Part shown: one piece after another, positions 1 to 9,965 of the stretch
Position numbering within the stretch: position 1 is the stretch's first letter
Layout of the letters: every line of letters starts with the position of its first letter
Assembly (NCBI GenBank): GCA_027942475.1
Contig: JAQFVP010000002.1
Span: 1 to 64,000 of the forward strand
DNA length: 64,000 nucleotides
Source of the DNA: Simkania sp.
Lineage (GTDB): Bacteria > Chlamydiota > Chlamydiia > Chlamydiales > Simkaniaceae
Direction of reading: 5' to 3'
Program-made: the position numbers and the translations under genes
The notes under the pieces: generated by a model
Databases searched by the model: none
The model's input: only the letters and a program-made list of their open reading frames with translations
What the model was told of the DNA's origin: nothing

Positions 1-2
1 AA

Positions 3-131
3 ACCAAGGTCAAAATCTATGGGATGATGCGCCAACCCCTTAAGGAGGGGGAAGCGATTGAAGAAAGGCTTAAAAGCTGTGACCATTATCTAAGTCACCT
101 GTTAGAGTCGCTAAGAGGGCAATTGTCTTAA
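3..131 (+). CDS. C-terminal end of a CDS truncated by the window start, unknown function
   Basis: Frame 3 is open from the window edge: TKVKIYGMMRQPLKEGEAIEERLKSCDHYLSHLLESLRGQLS*. Confidence 0.4.
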   Translation, partial: TKVKIYGMMRQPLKEGEAIEERLKSCDHYLSHLLESLRGQLS

Positions 132-146
132 CACTTTCTCTGCTTG

Positions 147-1991
147 TTAAAATTTTTTCTCCGGATATTTGATGCGCAAATGACGAGCGACCACGAGAGT
201 TTTGATCATGGTTTGTTTGATGATCTCGAGCTCTTTGAAGTTAAGTTCGCAATTTTTGAATTGACCATCTCTCAACTTTTCTTTGATGAGGCGTTCGACA
301 AGTTCAATAATCAACTCTTCGCTGACCGTCTCAAGGGAGCGGGACGCAGCTTCTAAGGTATCGGCAATCATGATGATCGCCGACTCTTTACTAGATGGGT
401 TGGGTCCTGGGTATCGAAATTGGTTTTCGTCTACAGCATTTTTGTCCCCCCCCATCTGCTCTACTTGTTTGCAGTAAAAATAGTAAACAAGGGTCTGCCC
501 GTGGTGCTCCTTGATCACATCGATAAAACTTTGAGGCAGTCTATGTTTGCGAGCCAAAGCTTCCCCTTGATGCACATGGTCGATGATGACTTGCGTCGAC
601 TCGAGGGGGGTCAAAAGCTGGTGAATATTAAGCCCTCCCATCTGATTTTCAGTAAAGTAGTGTGGGTTAAAGAGTTTGCCGATATCGTGATAAAGAGTGG
701 AAATGCGGCAAAAAAGTCCATTTGCACCAATTGCCTGCGCAGCGGCTTCCGCAATGCTGCCTACCACCAGACAATGTTGATAGGTCCCCGGAGCCTCTAT
801 ACTCAGCCTTCGTAAAAGTTCATTATTTGGATTCATGTAGTTCATGAGAGCGGCATCGGTCATAATAGCAAAAACTGATTCAAAAATGGGCAGGAAACCG
901 ATGATCAAAATGGAGATCAAAAAAAGGTAAGCAAACGCAAAGATCGAGTCGGTAAAGGTATTGAACAGCCAAAATCCATCGAAAGAAATATTATATGCAA
1001 AAAAGACAAGGATGCAAACTACCCAAATTTTAGTGCAAATACCAAAGACCTCTTTTCTTTTCCTCAGCCCCCTACAATTCAAAATCGCAACCATCCCCGC
1101 AGTAAAATTTGAAATGATAAAATGGCTCGGCTCTGAAACGAGAAAAAGGCCCAAAATGACTGTGAGAGCGAAAACAGAAAACAAGGCTAGTTCAGAATTG
1201 AGTAAAATTGAAATCAGAATGGCTGCAAAAGGAACGTAGATTGGATACCGAATCATGGAAAAAAGATCTGTATTGCGCGGCAGGAAAAAATCAGATATTT
1301 TTGACAGAAACAGGGTAAGAATAATAATTGTCACATAAAGACAGAGCTTTTGCGCCGACTCGGCAATTTTTTTATGACTTATCCCGATATAAAGCCAGCC
1401 CAGAAAAGTGATGAGGATGGCGAAGATCAAGCTACTAAGTAAAACACGGGGCTGATTCAGCTCTCCCTTTTCAAAGCTGTTTTCTTTCAAAGAGCGATGG
1501 ATGGTGATGCGCGGTATTTCTAAACCTTTTTTTTGGTCGAGCGTGTCGGTTAATGCCACCTGCTCGCTCAGAGCTATTTCTGCTAAGTGATCCCGAATGG
1601 AGGTATCTTCCTCAAGATCGCTAAATAGATCGAGGTGAGCACCGCTTGAAGTGCGCTCTTTCTCACCAGCTTGTTCAAGCGGATTTTGGTCTGAGGAATC
1701 AGTTGGTAAAGCACTCAACCACCATCCTTGGGAGTAAATAAAAAAGGTTAAAGAGAAAATAAGACACAGGGCGAGCACAATTTTTAAGCCCAAGTGGTCC
1801 TCACCGAAATAACGGCTCCAACTCGATTTTTCCTTGGGTTTTTCGGTCATTAAAGACAACGCCTTCCAAAAAATGCTTTTCAGCTCCCTCATCCCCATTT
1901 TCTCACTCCCCCTTATTTTTGGGTAGATTTTTTCCAAAGCATTTTCTATGAAAGGTCTGTAAAGAACTTTTATTTTGCAAAGAAACTGCAT
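147..1991 (-). CDS. 7TM-HD family membrane protein with intracellular HD phosphohydrolase domain (PgpH/YqfF-like)
   Basis: 614 aa; many TM segments followed by an HD domain (TYQHCLVVGSIAEAAA...YHDIGKLFNPHYFTENQ...HHGQTLVYYFY). Confidence 0.85.
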   Translation of the reverse strand: MQFLCKIKVLYRPFIENALEKIYPKIRGSEKMGMRELKSIFWKALSLMTEKPKEKSSWSRYFGEDHLGLKIVLALCLIFSLTFFIYSQGWWLSALPTDSSDQNPLEQAGEKERTSSGAHLDLFSDLEEDTSIRDHLAEIALSEQVALTDTLDQKKGLEIPRITIHRSLKENSFEKGELNQPRVLLSSLIFAILITFLGWLYIGISHKKIAESAQKLCLYVTIIILTLFLSKISDFFLPRNTDLFSMIRYPIYVPFAAILISILLNSELALFSVFALTVILGLFLVSEPSHFIISNFTAGMVAILNCRGLRKRKEVFGICTKIWVVCILVFFAYNISFDGFWLFNTFTDSIFAFAYLFLISILIIGFLPIFESVFAIMTDAALMNYMNPNNELLRRLSIEAPGTYQHCLVVGSIAEAAAQAIGANGLFCRISTLYHDIGKLFNPHYFTENQMGGLNIHQLLTPLESTQVIIDHVHQGEALARKHRLPQSFIDVIKEHHGQTLVYYFYCKQVEQMGGDKNAVDENQFRYPGPNPSSKESAIIMIADTLEAASRSLETVSEELIIELVERLIKEKLRDGQFKNCELNFKELEIIKQTMIKTLVVARHLRIKYPEKKF

Positions 1992-2075
1992 AGCTTGTGC
2001 CCCGTCGCTACACTAAAACCTCATTCAGGGGGATGCCCCCCGTTTGAGCCTTATTTCTTAAAATATTTTTCGCGC

Positions 2076-2194
2076 AATGAAAGCTCGCCTTGACTTTAAG
2101 ATTTTTTCTTGTAAAATTTCTTTCCGAAAACAACCCTCAGGCTAGATGGTTTGGGTGTCAATCCCTAAAAGCCTTTGCTTTTTAGGCAAGGGAG
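2076..2194 (+). repeat. Dispersed non-coding repeat, copy R0
   Basis: gctcgccttgactttaagattttttcttgtaaaa...ggctagatggtttgggtgtcaatcc...tttaggcaag, shared with 2989, 3851 and 32246 (reverse). Confidence 0.7.
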
Positions 2195-2407
2195 TAGCTG
2201 CTTATAATTTTGCCTTTACTTTGTGATTCTAGCGCAACTAAAACAAATCCGCGTTCGACCCGTACAAGTGGGTTTACTCAAAAGCGGTGGAAAAAAGTTG
2301 CTTTAGATGCACCTGAGCTTTAGAGAAAAACTTCCCAACTTTTCAGGATAAGGGGAGAACTCATCACAAGTAGATGCACATAGAAAACTAAAATACGGAG
2401 AATTCCA

Positions 2408-2896
2408 ATGAAACATTTTTTTTATTTATCGGTGTTTTTATTACACGTTCCTTTCGCTTTCAGCTCTCTATCTATGGACCATCAATTATCAGATCACGAA
2501 AAAGTTGATGATCAGCTATCTGTAAATCAAGAAGAAGCGATGGAGCCAGCAAGCAAAAATATAGTAATTGCCGAAGCCGTAGCGGAAGATGGGGCAACAG
2601 CGAGAGTTATCGCAAAAAACCCTGTTAAAGTGAAGAATGCCATATGTTTTTTATACGGGAAGGGGTTTCGACCCAATGAGAATCTAAAAATCGCTTCTAC
2701 TTCCTGTTGTGAGGCCTTGTCTTTCGAAATTCAGGCTGATAACAAGGGAGAGTTCTTTGCCGGATTGGCGCCAGAAGTAAGCGAGAAATCGGGTGGTGTA
2801 TGTCATATTGATATACTGCGCGAATTTGTCGATGCTCCCCTCCACCTCAAGTATCCCTGGGGCTCGGAAGTTATTTTTACCAACCAAAGCGATTGA
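2408..2896 (+). CDS. Putative secreted protein, tandem paralog family member 1
   Basis: Signal peptide MKHFFYLSVFLLHVPFAFSS; shared motifs FLYGKGFRPNE and ILREFVDAPLHLKYPWG; GGAGA ribosome-binding site. Confidence 0.8.
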   Translation: MKHFFYLSVFLLHVPFAFSSLSMDHQLSDHEKVDDQLSVNQEEAMEPASKNIVIAEAVAEDGATARVIAKNPVKVKNAICFLYGKGFRPNENLKIASTSCCEALSFEIQADNKGEFFAGLAPEVSEKSGGVCHIDILREFVDAPLHLKYPWGSEVIFTNQSD

Positions 2897-2988
2897 TATC
2901 TATCATTGCGATCAGCCGCGCTGCAAAAACTAACTGAATTAAACCACTTATGTTTATTACCAGTTGTGACGCAGCGCCGTCCTTCATC

Positions 2989-3144
2989 TTAGGCGAGCGG
3001 AAAAACCCACCCTTTTAGGGGTGGGATAAAAGCTCGCCTTGACTTTAAGGTTTTTTCTTCTAAAATAATCTTTGAAATGTCTTTGAGATAGATGGTGTGG
3101 GTGTTAATCCCGAGACCCCTTCCCCTTTAGGCAAGCAAGCAGTC
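2989..3144 (+). repeat. Dispersed non-coding repeat, copy R1
   Basis: Same repeat with the left hairpin aggcgagc...gctcgcct. Confidence 0.7.
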
Positions 3145-3194
3145 AAACGCACCTGCGCTACAGAAGAAAGACTTCTTAAATACGGAGAATTCCA

Positions 3195-3758
3195 ATGAAA
3201 TATTTTTTTTATTTATCGGTGTTTTTATTACACGTTCCTTTTGCTTTTAGCTCTTTATCTATGGAAAATCAATTATCAGATCACGAAGAAGTTGATGATC
3301 TGATAATTGAAGAGCCCGCTTATTCTGGATCAGAGAGCTATCCATCTGCTCATCAAGCAAGCCAAGATATAACAATTGCCGAAGCCGTAGCGGAAGATGG
3401 GGCAACAGCGAGAGTTATCGCAAAAAATTCCATTAGAGTGCAGAATTCCGTATGTTTTTTATACGGAAAGGGGTTTCGACCCAATGAGAATCTAACAGTC
3501 GCTTCTACTTCATGCGATGAGCCCTTATCTTTTGAAGTTGTCGCTCCTACTTCGTGTGGTAAGACCTTGTCTTTCGAAGTTCAGGCTGATAGCAAGGGAG
3601 AGTTCTTTGCCACATTGTCAGTAGAAGAAATAATCGGGTTCGGGCAACCGGGCGGTGTATGTTATGTCGCTATACTGCGCGAATTTGTCGATGCTCCCCT
3701 CCACCTCAGGTATCCCTGGGGCGTGGAAGCTATTTTCAATTATCCCTGGAGCTATTGA
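3195..3758 (+). CDS. Putative secreted protein, tandem paralog family member 2
   Basis: Near-identical signal peptide and C-terminus to the 2408 ORF; contains an extra internal repeat (STSCDEPLSFEVVAPTSCGKTLSFEVQAD). Confidence 0.8.
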   Translation: MKYFFYLSVFLLHVPFAFSSLSMENQLSDHEEVDDLIIEEPAYSGSESYPSAHQASQDITIAEAVAEDGATARVIAKNSIRVQNSVCFLYGKGFRPNENLTVASTSCDEPLSFEVVAPTSCGKTLSFEVQADSKGEFFATLSVEEIIGFGQPGGVCYVAILREFVDAPLHLRYPWGVEAIFNYPWSY

Positions 3759-3850
3759 TAGCTATCGTCGCGATCAGCCGCGCTGCAAAAACCAACTGAA
3801 TTAAACTGTTTATGTTTATTATCAGTTGTGATGCAGCGCCCTCTTTTTTC

Positions 3851-4009
3851 CTAGGCGAGCGGGAAAACTCACCCGTTCAAAGGTGAAATGAAAGCTTTCC
3901 TTGACTTTAAGATTCTTTCTTGTAAAATATGTTTTTCAAATAACCTTCGGGCTAGAATGGTTTGGGAGTCAATCCTTATAAACCTTTGCCTTTAGGCAAG
4001 CAAGTAGTC
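3851..4009 (+). repeat. Dispersed non-coding repeat, copy R2
   Basis: aggcgagcgggaaaactcaccc...cttgactttaagattctttcttgtaaaa...gtttgggagtcaatcc...cctttaggcaagcaagtagtc. Confidence 0.7.
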
Positions 4010-4182
4010 TCAATTATGCTCTGCGCTATTTATGATTCTAGCGCAACTAAGAGAATTTGCAACGCTGCAAAAAGACCGCCCGAACGCACTTGCGCTTTAG
4101 AGAAAAACTTCCTACTTTTTAGGTAGAAGGGGGACTCGCCACAAGTAGATACACATAGAACACTACAATACGGAGGATTCTA

Positions 4183-4707
4183 ATGAAATATTTTTTTTAT
4201 TTATCGGTGTTTTTATTACACGTTCCTTTTGCTTTCAGCTCTCGGTCTACGGACCATCAATCAGATCACAAAAAAGTTGCTGATCAGGTAACTGAACAAA
4301 CAGCTAATTCTAAATCAAAGAGCGATCCATCTGCACATCAAGAAAAGGTGACTCATCAAGCAAGCGAAGACATAGTAGTTGCCGAAGTCGTAGCGGTAGA
4401 TGGGGCAACGGCGAAAGTGGTCGCAAAAGGTTCTGTTAGAGTGAAGAATTCTATATGTTTCTTGTACGGGAAGGGGTTTGAACCCAATGAGAACCTAAAA
4501 GTCGCTTCTACTTCGTCTGATGAGGTCTTGCCTTTCAAAATTCAGGCTGATAGCAAGGGAGAGTTCTTTGCCGGATTGGCGCCAGAAGTGATCGGAAAAT
4601 CGGGCGGCGTATGTCATGTCAATATAATCCGCGAATTTGTCGATGCTCCCCTCCACCTCAGGTATCCCTGGGGCTCGGACGCTATTTTTACCCACCAAAG
4701 CGATTGA
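4183..4707 (+). CDS. Putative secreted protein, tandem paralog family member 3
   Basis: Same signal peptide and C-terminal motifs as the 2408 ORF. Confidence 0.8.
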   Translation: MKYFFYLSVFLLHVPFAFSSRSTDHQSDHKKVADQVTEQTANSKSKSDPSAHQEKVTHQASEDIVVAEVVAVDGATAKVVAKGSVRVKNSICFLYGKGFEPNENLKVASTSSDEVLPFKIQADSKGEFFAGLAPEVIGKSGGVCHVNIIREFVDAPLHLRYPWGSDAIFTHQSD

Positions 4708-4841
4708 TAGTTATCGCCGCGATCGGCCGCACTGCAAAAATCAACTGGGCTAAACCGCTTATGTGTATCATCAGTTGTGACGCAGTGCCGTCTTTTATAG
4801 GGTTACGATGCACATAGAAACCTACAATACGGAGGATTCCA

Positions 4842-5354
4842 ATGAAACGTTTTTTTTATTTATCGATGTTTTTATTACACGTTCCTTTCGCTTTCAGTTC
4901 TCGATCTACGGATCACGAAAGAGTTGCTGATCAGATAATTGAACAGACAGCCAATTCTAAATCAAAGAGCGATCTATCTGTACATCAAGAAAAAGTGACG
5001 CACCAACCAACCGAAGGTATAGTGCTTGCCAAAGCCGTAGCGGTAGATGGGGCAACGGCGAAAGTGATCGAAAAAGGTGGTATGAGAGTGAAGAATTCCA
5101 TGTGTGTTTTATACGGGAAGGGGTTTGAACCCAATGAAAATCTAAAATTCATTCTTACTTCTTATCATGAGGTCATATCTAGTGAAGTTCAGGCTGATAG
5201 CAAGGGAAAATACTTTAATATATTACTGCCGGAAGTAATCGGGAAATCGGGGGGCATATGTTATGTCGATATACTGCGCGAATTTGTCGATGCTCCCCTC
5301 CACCTCAAGTATCCCTGGGGTTTGGAAGCTATTTTTACCCACCAAGGCGATTGA
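4842..5354 (+). CDS. Putative secreted protein, tandem paralog family member 4
   Basis: Same family motifs (VLYGKGFEPNENLKF, ILREFVDAPLHLKYPWG). Confidence 0.8.
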   Translation: MKRFFYLSMFLLHVPFAFSSRSTDHERVADQIIEQTANSKSKSDLSVHQEKVTHQPTEGIVLAKAVAVDGATAKVIEKGGMRVKNSMCVLYGKGFEPNENLKFILTSYHEVISSEVQADSKGKYFNILLPEVIGKSGGICYVDILREFVDAPLHLKYPWGLEAIFTHQGD

Positions 5355-5585
5355 TAGCTATCGTCAGAATATTTTGGCCCTCGGACTAGGGCCTCCTAGC
5401 AGCCTTTGCCTTTAGGCGAGTGGTCACTTTGCACAAGGCCTTTTGCATTCGCTTTGCAAAAATTGAGACATGTGTGCACAATATATATGTCTTACCCAAA
5501 CAAACGCGATTAGCTGAGCAATAATGCTTGTCATTTTTACCCCTACTGGTGAGAATGGTAAGTGACTCTTCACATCTGAGGTGAC

Positions 5586-6905
5586 ATGCCCTCTTATCAG
5601 AGTTTAGCAAATAAATATCGCCCTCAAATATTTTCTGAGGTTTTAGGGCAAGACCCCATAGTGCAAACGATCAAAAATGCACTTCGATTACAACAAGTAG
5701 GCCATGCCTATTTGTTTTGTGGGACACGGGGCACGGGTAAAACAACCCTCGCACGCCTTTTTGCAAAAGGGGTCAATTGTCAAAAACTCTCCGAGGAAAT
5801 GGAGCCTTGCTGTGAATGTAGATCTTGTCGAGACATTCAGTCTAATCATGCGCTTCATGTCATCGAAGTGGATGGAGCCTCTCATCGGGGCATCGACGAC
5901 ATCCGCACTCTGAATGAAACGGTCATCTATGCGACCTCTTTGGAAACGAGCAAAGTGTATATTATTGATGAAGTCCACATGCTCACGAAAGAGGCTTTCA
6001 ACGCTTTGCTCAAAACTTTGGAAGAACCCCCAAAACACGTGATGTTTTTTTTCGCGACCACACAGCCCGAAAAAATGCCTGAAACAATTCTTAGTCGTTG
6101 CCAGCGTTTTGATTTACGCCCTATTTCTTCGGAAAAAATTGTCGCCAAGCTTGGGCATATTCTCCAAGATCTCGGTTGCACAGCAGAAAAAAGGGCCCTT
6201 GAGCTCATTGCATACCGTGCAGACGGCAGCTTGCGCGACGGTGAATTGCTCTTAGACCGTCTTTTTTGCCTGTGCAACGGAAAGATCACAGCGAACAACA
6301 TCGAAGAATCACTCGGAATCCCTCCTCGCGAAATTTTTTTTAGACTAGACAAAGCGGCGAGTAAAAACCATCTCTTTTTTGCCTTTGATCTCACACAAGA
6401 GGTATGTGAGGGGGAGATCGATATCAAATACTTCCTAGAAGACTTGATTGAGCATTATCACACGATCTTGTCTACACAGCTCGGACACACATGCAGTCGC
6501 ATTTCCCTGTTTTCTGATTCCGATAAAAGGGGGTATATCGATGCGAGCAAGCTCTATACCGAGCGGCAAGTGCTAGACATTCTCGATCTTCTTCACTCCC
6601 GAACTGACAAGAGATGTAACCATCTTTTTAAAAGAGTAGACCTCGAAATTCTCTTGCTTCAGATCATTCGGTGTATGAAAAAGATGCCTCTTGAAACGCT
6701 TGTCGATCAACTCGTCAAACTCAAAGAATCGGTTGCTTTCCAAAATTCTGCTGAGCAAAAGTCTGCCTTGGTCCAGCCAAATAATGTGTGCCAAAAAAAA
6801 TCTCCATCCTTGGATAAAGAGCAAGATAATGTGCGCGAAAAGATTGCCCACGAAAAAATCATGCACTTTGCCAGTGTCGAATTAAACGGCTGCATTAAAA
6901 AGTGA
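5586..6905 (+). CDS. dnaX: DNA polymerase III subunit gamma/tau
   Basis: YQSLANKYRPQIFSEVLGQDPIVQTIKNAL, GTRGTGKTTLAR, Cys cluster CCECRSC, VYIIDEVHML. Confidence 0.95.
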   Translation: MPSYQSLANKYRPQIFSEVLGQDPIVQTIKNALRLQQVGHAYLFCGTRGTGKTTLARLFAKGVNCQKLSEEMEPCCECRSCRDIQSNHALHVIEVDGASHRGIDDIRTLNETVIYATSLETSKVYIIDEVHMLTKEAFNALLKTLEEPPKHVMFFFATTQPEKMPETILSRCQRFDLRPISSEKIVAKLGHILQDLGCTAEKRALELIAYRADGSLRDGELLLDRLFCLCNGKITANNIEESLGIPPREIFFRLDKAASKNHLFFAFDLTQEVCEGEIDIKYFLEDLIEHYHTILSTQLGHTCSRISLFSDSDKRGYIDASKLYTERQVLDILDLLHSRTDKRCNHLFKRVDLEILLLQIIRCMKKMPLETLVDQLVKLKESVAFQNSAEQKSALVQPNNVCQKKSPSLDKEQDNVREKIAHEKIMHFASVELNGCIKK

Positions 6906-6923
6906 GCAGAGATTTGCTTGGTA

Positions 6924-8675
6924 TCAGCATATAATTTCGTTAATCATTTTTCCATACTTCTCGCGCAAGTACTCACCCACCTCAGCGCCGCTTCCCATCT
7001 GCATAATCTCTGTCACCTGGGCCTGACATCTTTTAAGCACGACCTTGCTAACCATTTTTTTAACGATAGAAATATGGCGAGGAGCGCAGGAAAATATCCG
7101 AATCCCCAGCCCTAAAAGCAAGGGGATCATCAACGGTTCTGCTGCCATTTCACCGCATATACTCACGGAGATATTAGACTTATCCCCTTCTATGACAATT
7201 TCTTGGATCATTCGTATCACGCTTGGATGGATTGGTTTATAAAAAGAGTCCAGGTCTTGACGAGTTCTGTCTATTGCAAGAGTGTATTGGGTTAAATCGT
7301 TCGTACCAATGGCAAAAAAATCGCACTCTTTTGCAATCAAATCACACGCAATCACAGCAGAAGGGACCTCAATCATCACACCAACGGGGATACGCTTTGC
7401 AATTTGATACCCCTCTTCACACAGTGCACAAGCGACCTTTTTCATCAGATTCTTGACCTCGACTACCTCAGTGACGTCCGAAATAAATGGCAAGAGAATG
7501 CGCAAATCACCGTTAAAGCTCACGCGCAGCAAAGCGCGCAACTGTTTGAGTAGCATTTCTGGGTAACGGAGAAGAAAACGGATCGCTCGGCAGCCAAGTG
7601 CGGGATTTGGTTCAAATTCATAGCCATGAGTATCCCCTTTATCCCCACCTATATCAAATAGACGGACCGTCAATGGTTTCCCTTTTGTTTTTTGCACCAC
7701 CTGCCGATAAATTGTGTACTGATCCTCTTCCGAAAGGGACAAGGTTTTCCCAGTAGAGAGAAATTCTGAACGAACCAGCCCTATACCATGAGCACCGCAT
7801 TGGCTTGCCAACTCCAAGTCATCAATACTGTCAATATTGGTTAAGAGGGTAAGTGGGCATCCATCTGCTGTTTGCACCCCACCTACATTGATCCCATTTG
7901 TGTATACTTTCATCCGATTTTGCTTCACTTCATAGCGCATACGGGTTCGGGATGAGGGGTTAATGATCACACTATTTTGATCAGTGTCTACAATCACGTG
8001 ACATCCTTGATAACGGTGCAGAGCTTGAATGTTGACATTAGAAATATAGGGGATCCCCTTCGAACGGGTAATCAAAGCGGCATGTGAAGTATCACCCCCT
8101 ATTCCAGTCACAAACCCTTTGACTTGAGCGCATGTGGCTTCAGAAGCGAGAGAAGGGACTAATTCCTTGGTAAAGATGACAATATCCTTGGGAAGGGTAA
8201 CCAAGTTCATGTGCTGATGGGAAGATAAATGACGCAAAATACGATTTGAAAGATCCTTCACATCGAGCCAACGCTGGCTATGGGCGTTGCCTTTGTTTTT
8301 TGTAAACTCTTTTTCGTAATCACCCATGACGCTGCGAAAAACCGATTCGGTGTTTTTCATCATCTGCCGGATCTTTTCTTCGACAAAAGTAGTCATTAGG
8401 GGGTCTTTGAGCATTTGAATATGAGTATGAATAATAGACGCAGCCTCTTGCGATCCTTCTTTTGCTAAATACCGCTCTAAACTCGAAAGATCCTCTTTAC
8501 TTGAGAACAAAGCGTGTCGGTACCGAGCCACCTCATGTTCAATATCGGTAGATTGCACCGGAAATTCGGGGATAACATCTCCCGGAAAGTCCTCGAGAAA
8601 AGTCAATGTGCCCGAAGAGATTCCTTTACTAATTGTGTCCCCCTTCAATGAGATTTCTTTGAAGATTTTTTTCAT
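6924..8675 (-). CDS. ptsI: Phosphoenolpyruvate-protein phosphotransferase (PTS enzyme I)
   Basis: GIGGDTSHAALITRSKGIPYI active-site region; GTNDLTQYTLAIDR. Confidence 0.95.
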   Translation of the reverse strand: MKKIFKEISLKGDTISKGISSGTLTFLEDFPGDVIPEFPVQSTDIEHEVARYRHALFSSKEDLSSLERYLAKEGSQEAASIIHTHIQMLKDPLMTTFVEEKIRQMMKNTESVFRSVMGDYEKEFTKNKGNAHSQRWLDVKDLSNRILRHLSSHQHMNLVTLPKDIVIFTKELVPSLASEATCAQVKGFVTGIGGDTSHAALITRSKGIPYISNVNIQALHRYQGCHVIVDTDQNSVIINPSSRTRMRYEVKQNRMKVYTNGINVGGVQTADGCPLTLLTNIDSIDDLELASQCGAHGIGLVRSEFLSTGKTLSLSEEDQYTIYRQVVQKTKGKPLTVRLFDIGGDKGDTHGYEFEPNPALGCRAIRFLLRYPEMLLKQLRALLRVSFNGDLRILLPFISDVTEVVEVKNLMKKVACALCEEGYQIAKRIPVGVMIEVPSAVIACDLIAKECDFFAIGTNDLTQYTLAIDRTRQDLDSFYKPIHPSVIRMIQEIVIEGDKSNISVSICGEMAAEPLMIPLLLGLGIRIFSCAPRHISIVKKMVSKVVLKRCQAQVTEIMQMGSGAEVGEYLREKYGKMINEIIC

Positions 8676-8680
8676 AATTT

Positions 8681-8962
8681 TTATACGGTTTTTTCCCCGA
8701 ATTGGGTCTCAAATGCGCGCGCGAGCAGCTCCATAGTTTCCCTCGCGTCTCCCCCTTCAACGCAGATGTGAATCTTTGCATTTTTAGGGGCAGCCAAAAT
8801 CATAATGCTCATGATGCTACGCGCATTGATTGATTCCCCTTTGTAGGTCATGGTCACTTTGGATCGACTCTCTTCGAGCACCTTGGCAATATAAGAGGCG
8901 GGCCTGACATGGAGCCCCATATTATTTTTTACTTTGAGCACTGCTTCTAGCCTCTCATCCAA
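8681..8962 (-). CDS. ptsH: Phosphocarrier protein HPr
   Basis: NNMGLHVRPASYIAKV (His site) and ARSIMSIMILAA (Ser46-like site). Confidence 0.93.
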   Translation of the reverse strand: MDERLEAVLKVKNNMGLHVRPASYIAKVLEESRSKVTMTYKGESINARSIMSIMILAAPKNAKIHICVEGGDARETMELLARAFETQFGEKTV

Positions 8963-9920
8963 TTTTTACTCTCTTTTTTTTCGTTTTTGCCCCGATGGTG
9001 TCTAATAACTTCGTATTGAATTCTTTGGCTGAGTGGTACCCCATATCTTTGAGACGGTGATTTAATACGGTCGTTTCGATAAGCAGTGCGACTTCTCGAC
9101 CGGGCTTGACCGGCAAAACGTAGAGAGGCACATGCAATCCCAAAATTTCTTTGAATGGTTCCTCAAGCCCGATCCGATCGTAATAATGAGCATCATCCCA
9201 TTCTTCCAATTTCATAACCACATCCACGCGCACATTTTGACGCACGGAAACGGCGCCATAAAGGTGAGCAATGTTGATGATCCCAATTCCACGGATTTCG
9301 AGTAAATGACGGGTTAATTCGGGACCTGACCCTTCTAAATAACGGTTTTCCTTTTTCTTTAAATGCACCACATCATCCGATATAAGGCGATGCCCCCTCT
9401 CAATCAGACCCAAGGCCGCTTCACTCTTTCCTACAGAAGAGTCTCCCTGGATCAAAACTCCAATTCCGAACACTTCTACAAGAGTGCCGTGCATACTTTC
9501 TAACGGAGCAAATTCCTCTAACAAGATCAGCGTGAGTTTTGTAAAAAGAGCCATCGTCTTTTCATGGCTCTGCAAGATGGGAATCTTCATGCTTTGACAC
9601 ACTTCGACAAGCTCTTTTGGAGGTGATAAACGGTGCGCTAACATAACAGCTGGAACCTGCCTGTTGACCACCTGCTCAATCTGTTTTTTCCTATCTTTGG
9701 GATCGAGGTCGCACACATAACCGAGTTCAGAGCGACCAAATAGGAGAATTCTCTTGCTGAGTTTACGCTTGGTATGCCCCGTCAGTGCAAGGCTCGGGCG
9801 TTGCACTTCGGGAACTAAAATGCGCTTTTTCATCCCTTTTTGCGTTCCCTCCACAGACAATTTGAGATTTTTTTTAAACCGATCAAAAAGGTCTTGTACA
9901 AGTATTGATTTTTTACGCAC
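8955..9920 (-). CDS. hprK: HPr kinase/phosphorylase
   Basis: GIGVLIQGDSSVGKSEAALGLIERGHRLISDD Walker A region and HprK signature. Confidence 0.93.
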   Translation of the reverse strand: MRKKSILVQDLFDRFKKNLKLSVEGTQKGMKKRILVPEVQRPSLALTGHTKRKLSKRILLFGRSELGYVCDLDPKDRKKQIEQVVNRQVPAVMLAHRLSPPKELVEVCQSMKIPILQSHEKTMALFTKLTLILLEEFAPLESMHGTLVEVFGIGVLIQGDSSVGKSEAALGLIERGHRLISDDVVHLKKKENRYLEGSGPELTRHLLEIRGIGIINIAHLYGAVSVRQNVRVDVVMKLEEWDDAHYYDRIGLEEPFKEILGLHVPLYVLPVKPGREVALLIETTVLNHRLKDMGYHSAKEFNTKLLDTIGAKTKKKRVKIG

Positions 9921-9965
9921 GGTCTACCTTAGATAGAAACTGAGTTGATCGAAAAGAAAAGCGGT

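Noticed and set aside
420-815. 131 aa plus-strand ORF inside the 7TM-HD gene
   Set aside because: Antisense to a well-supported conserved gene; no domain and no independent support
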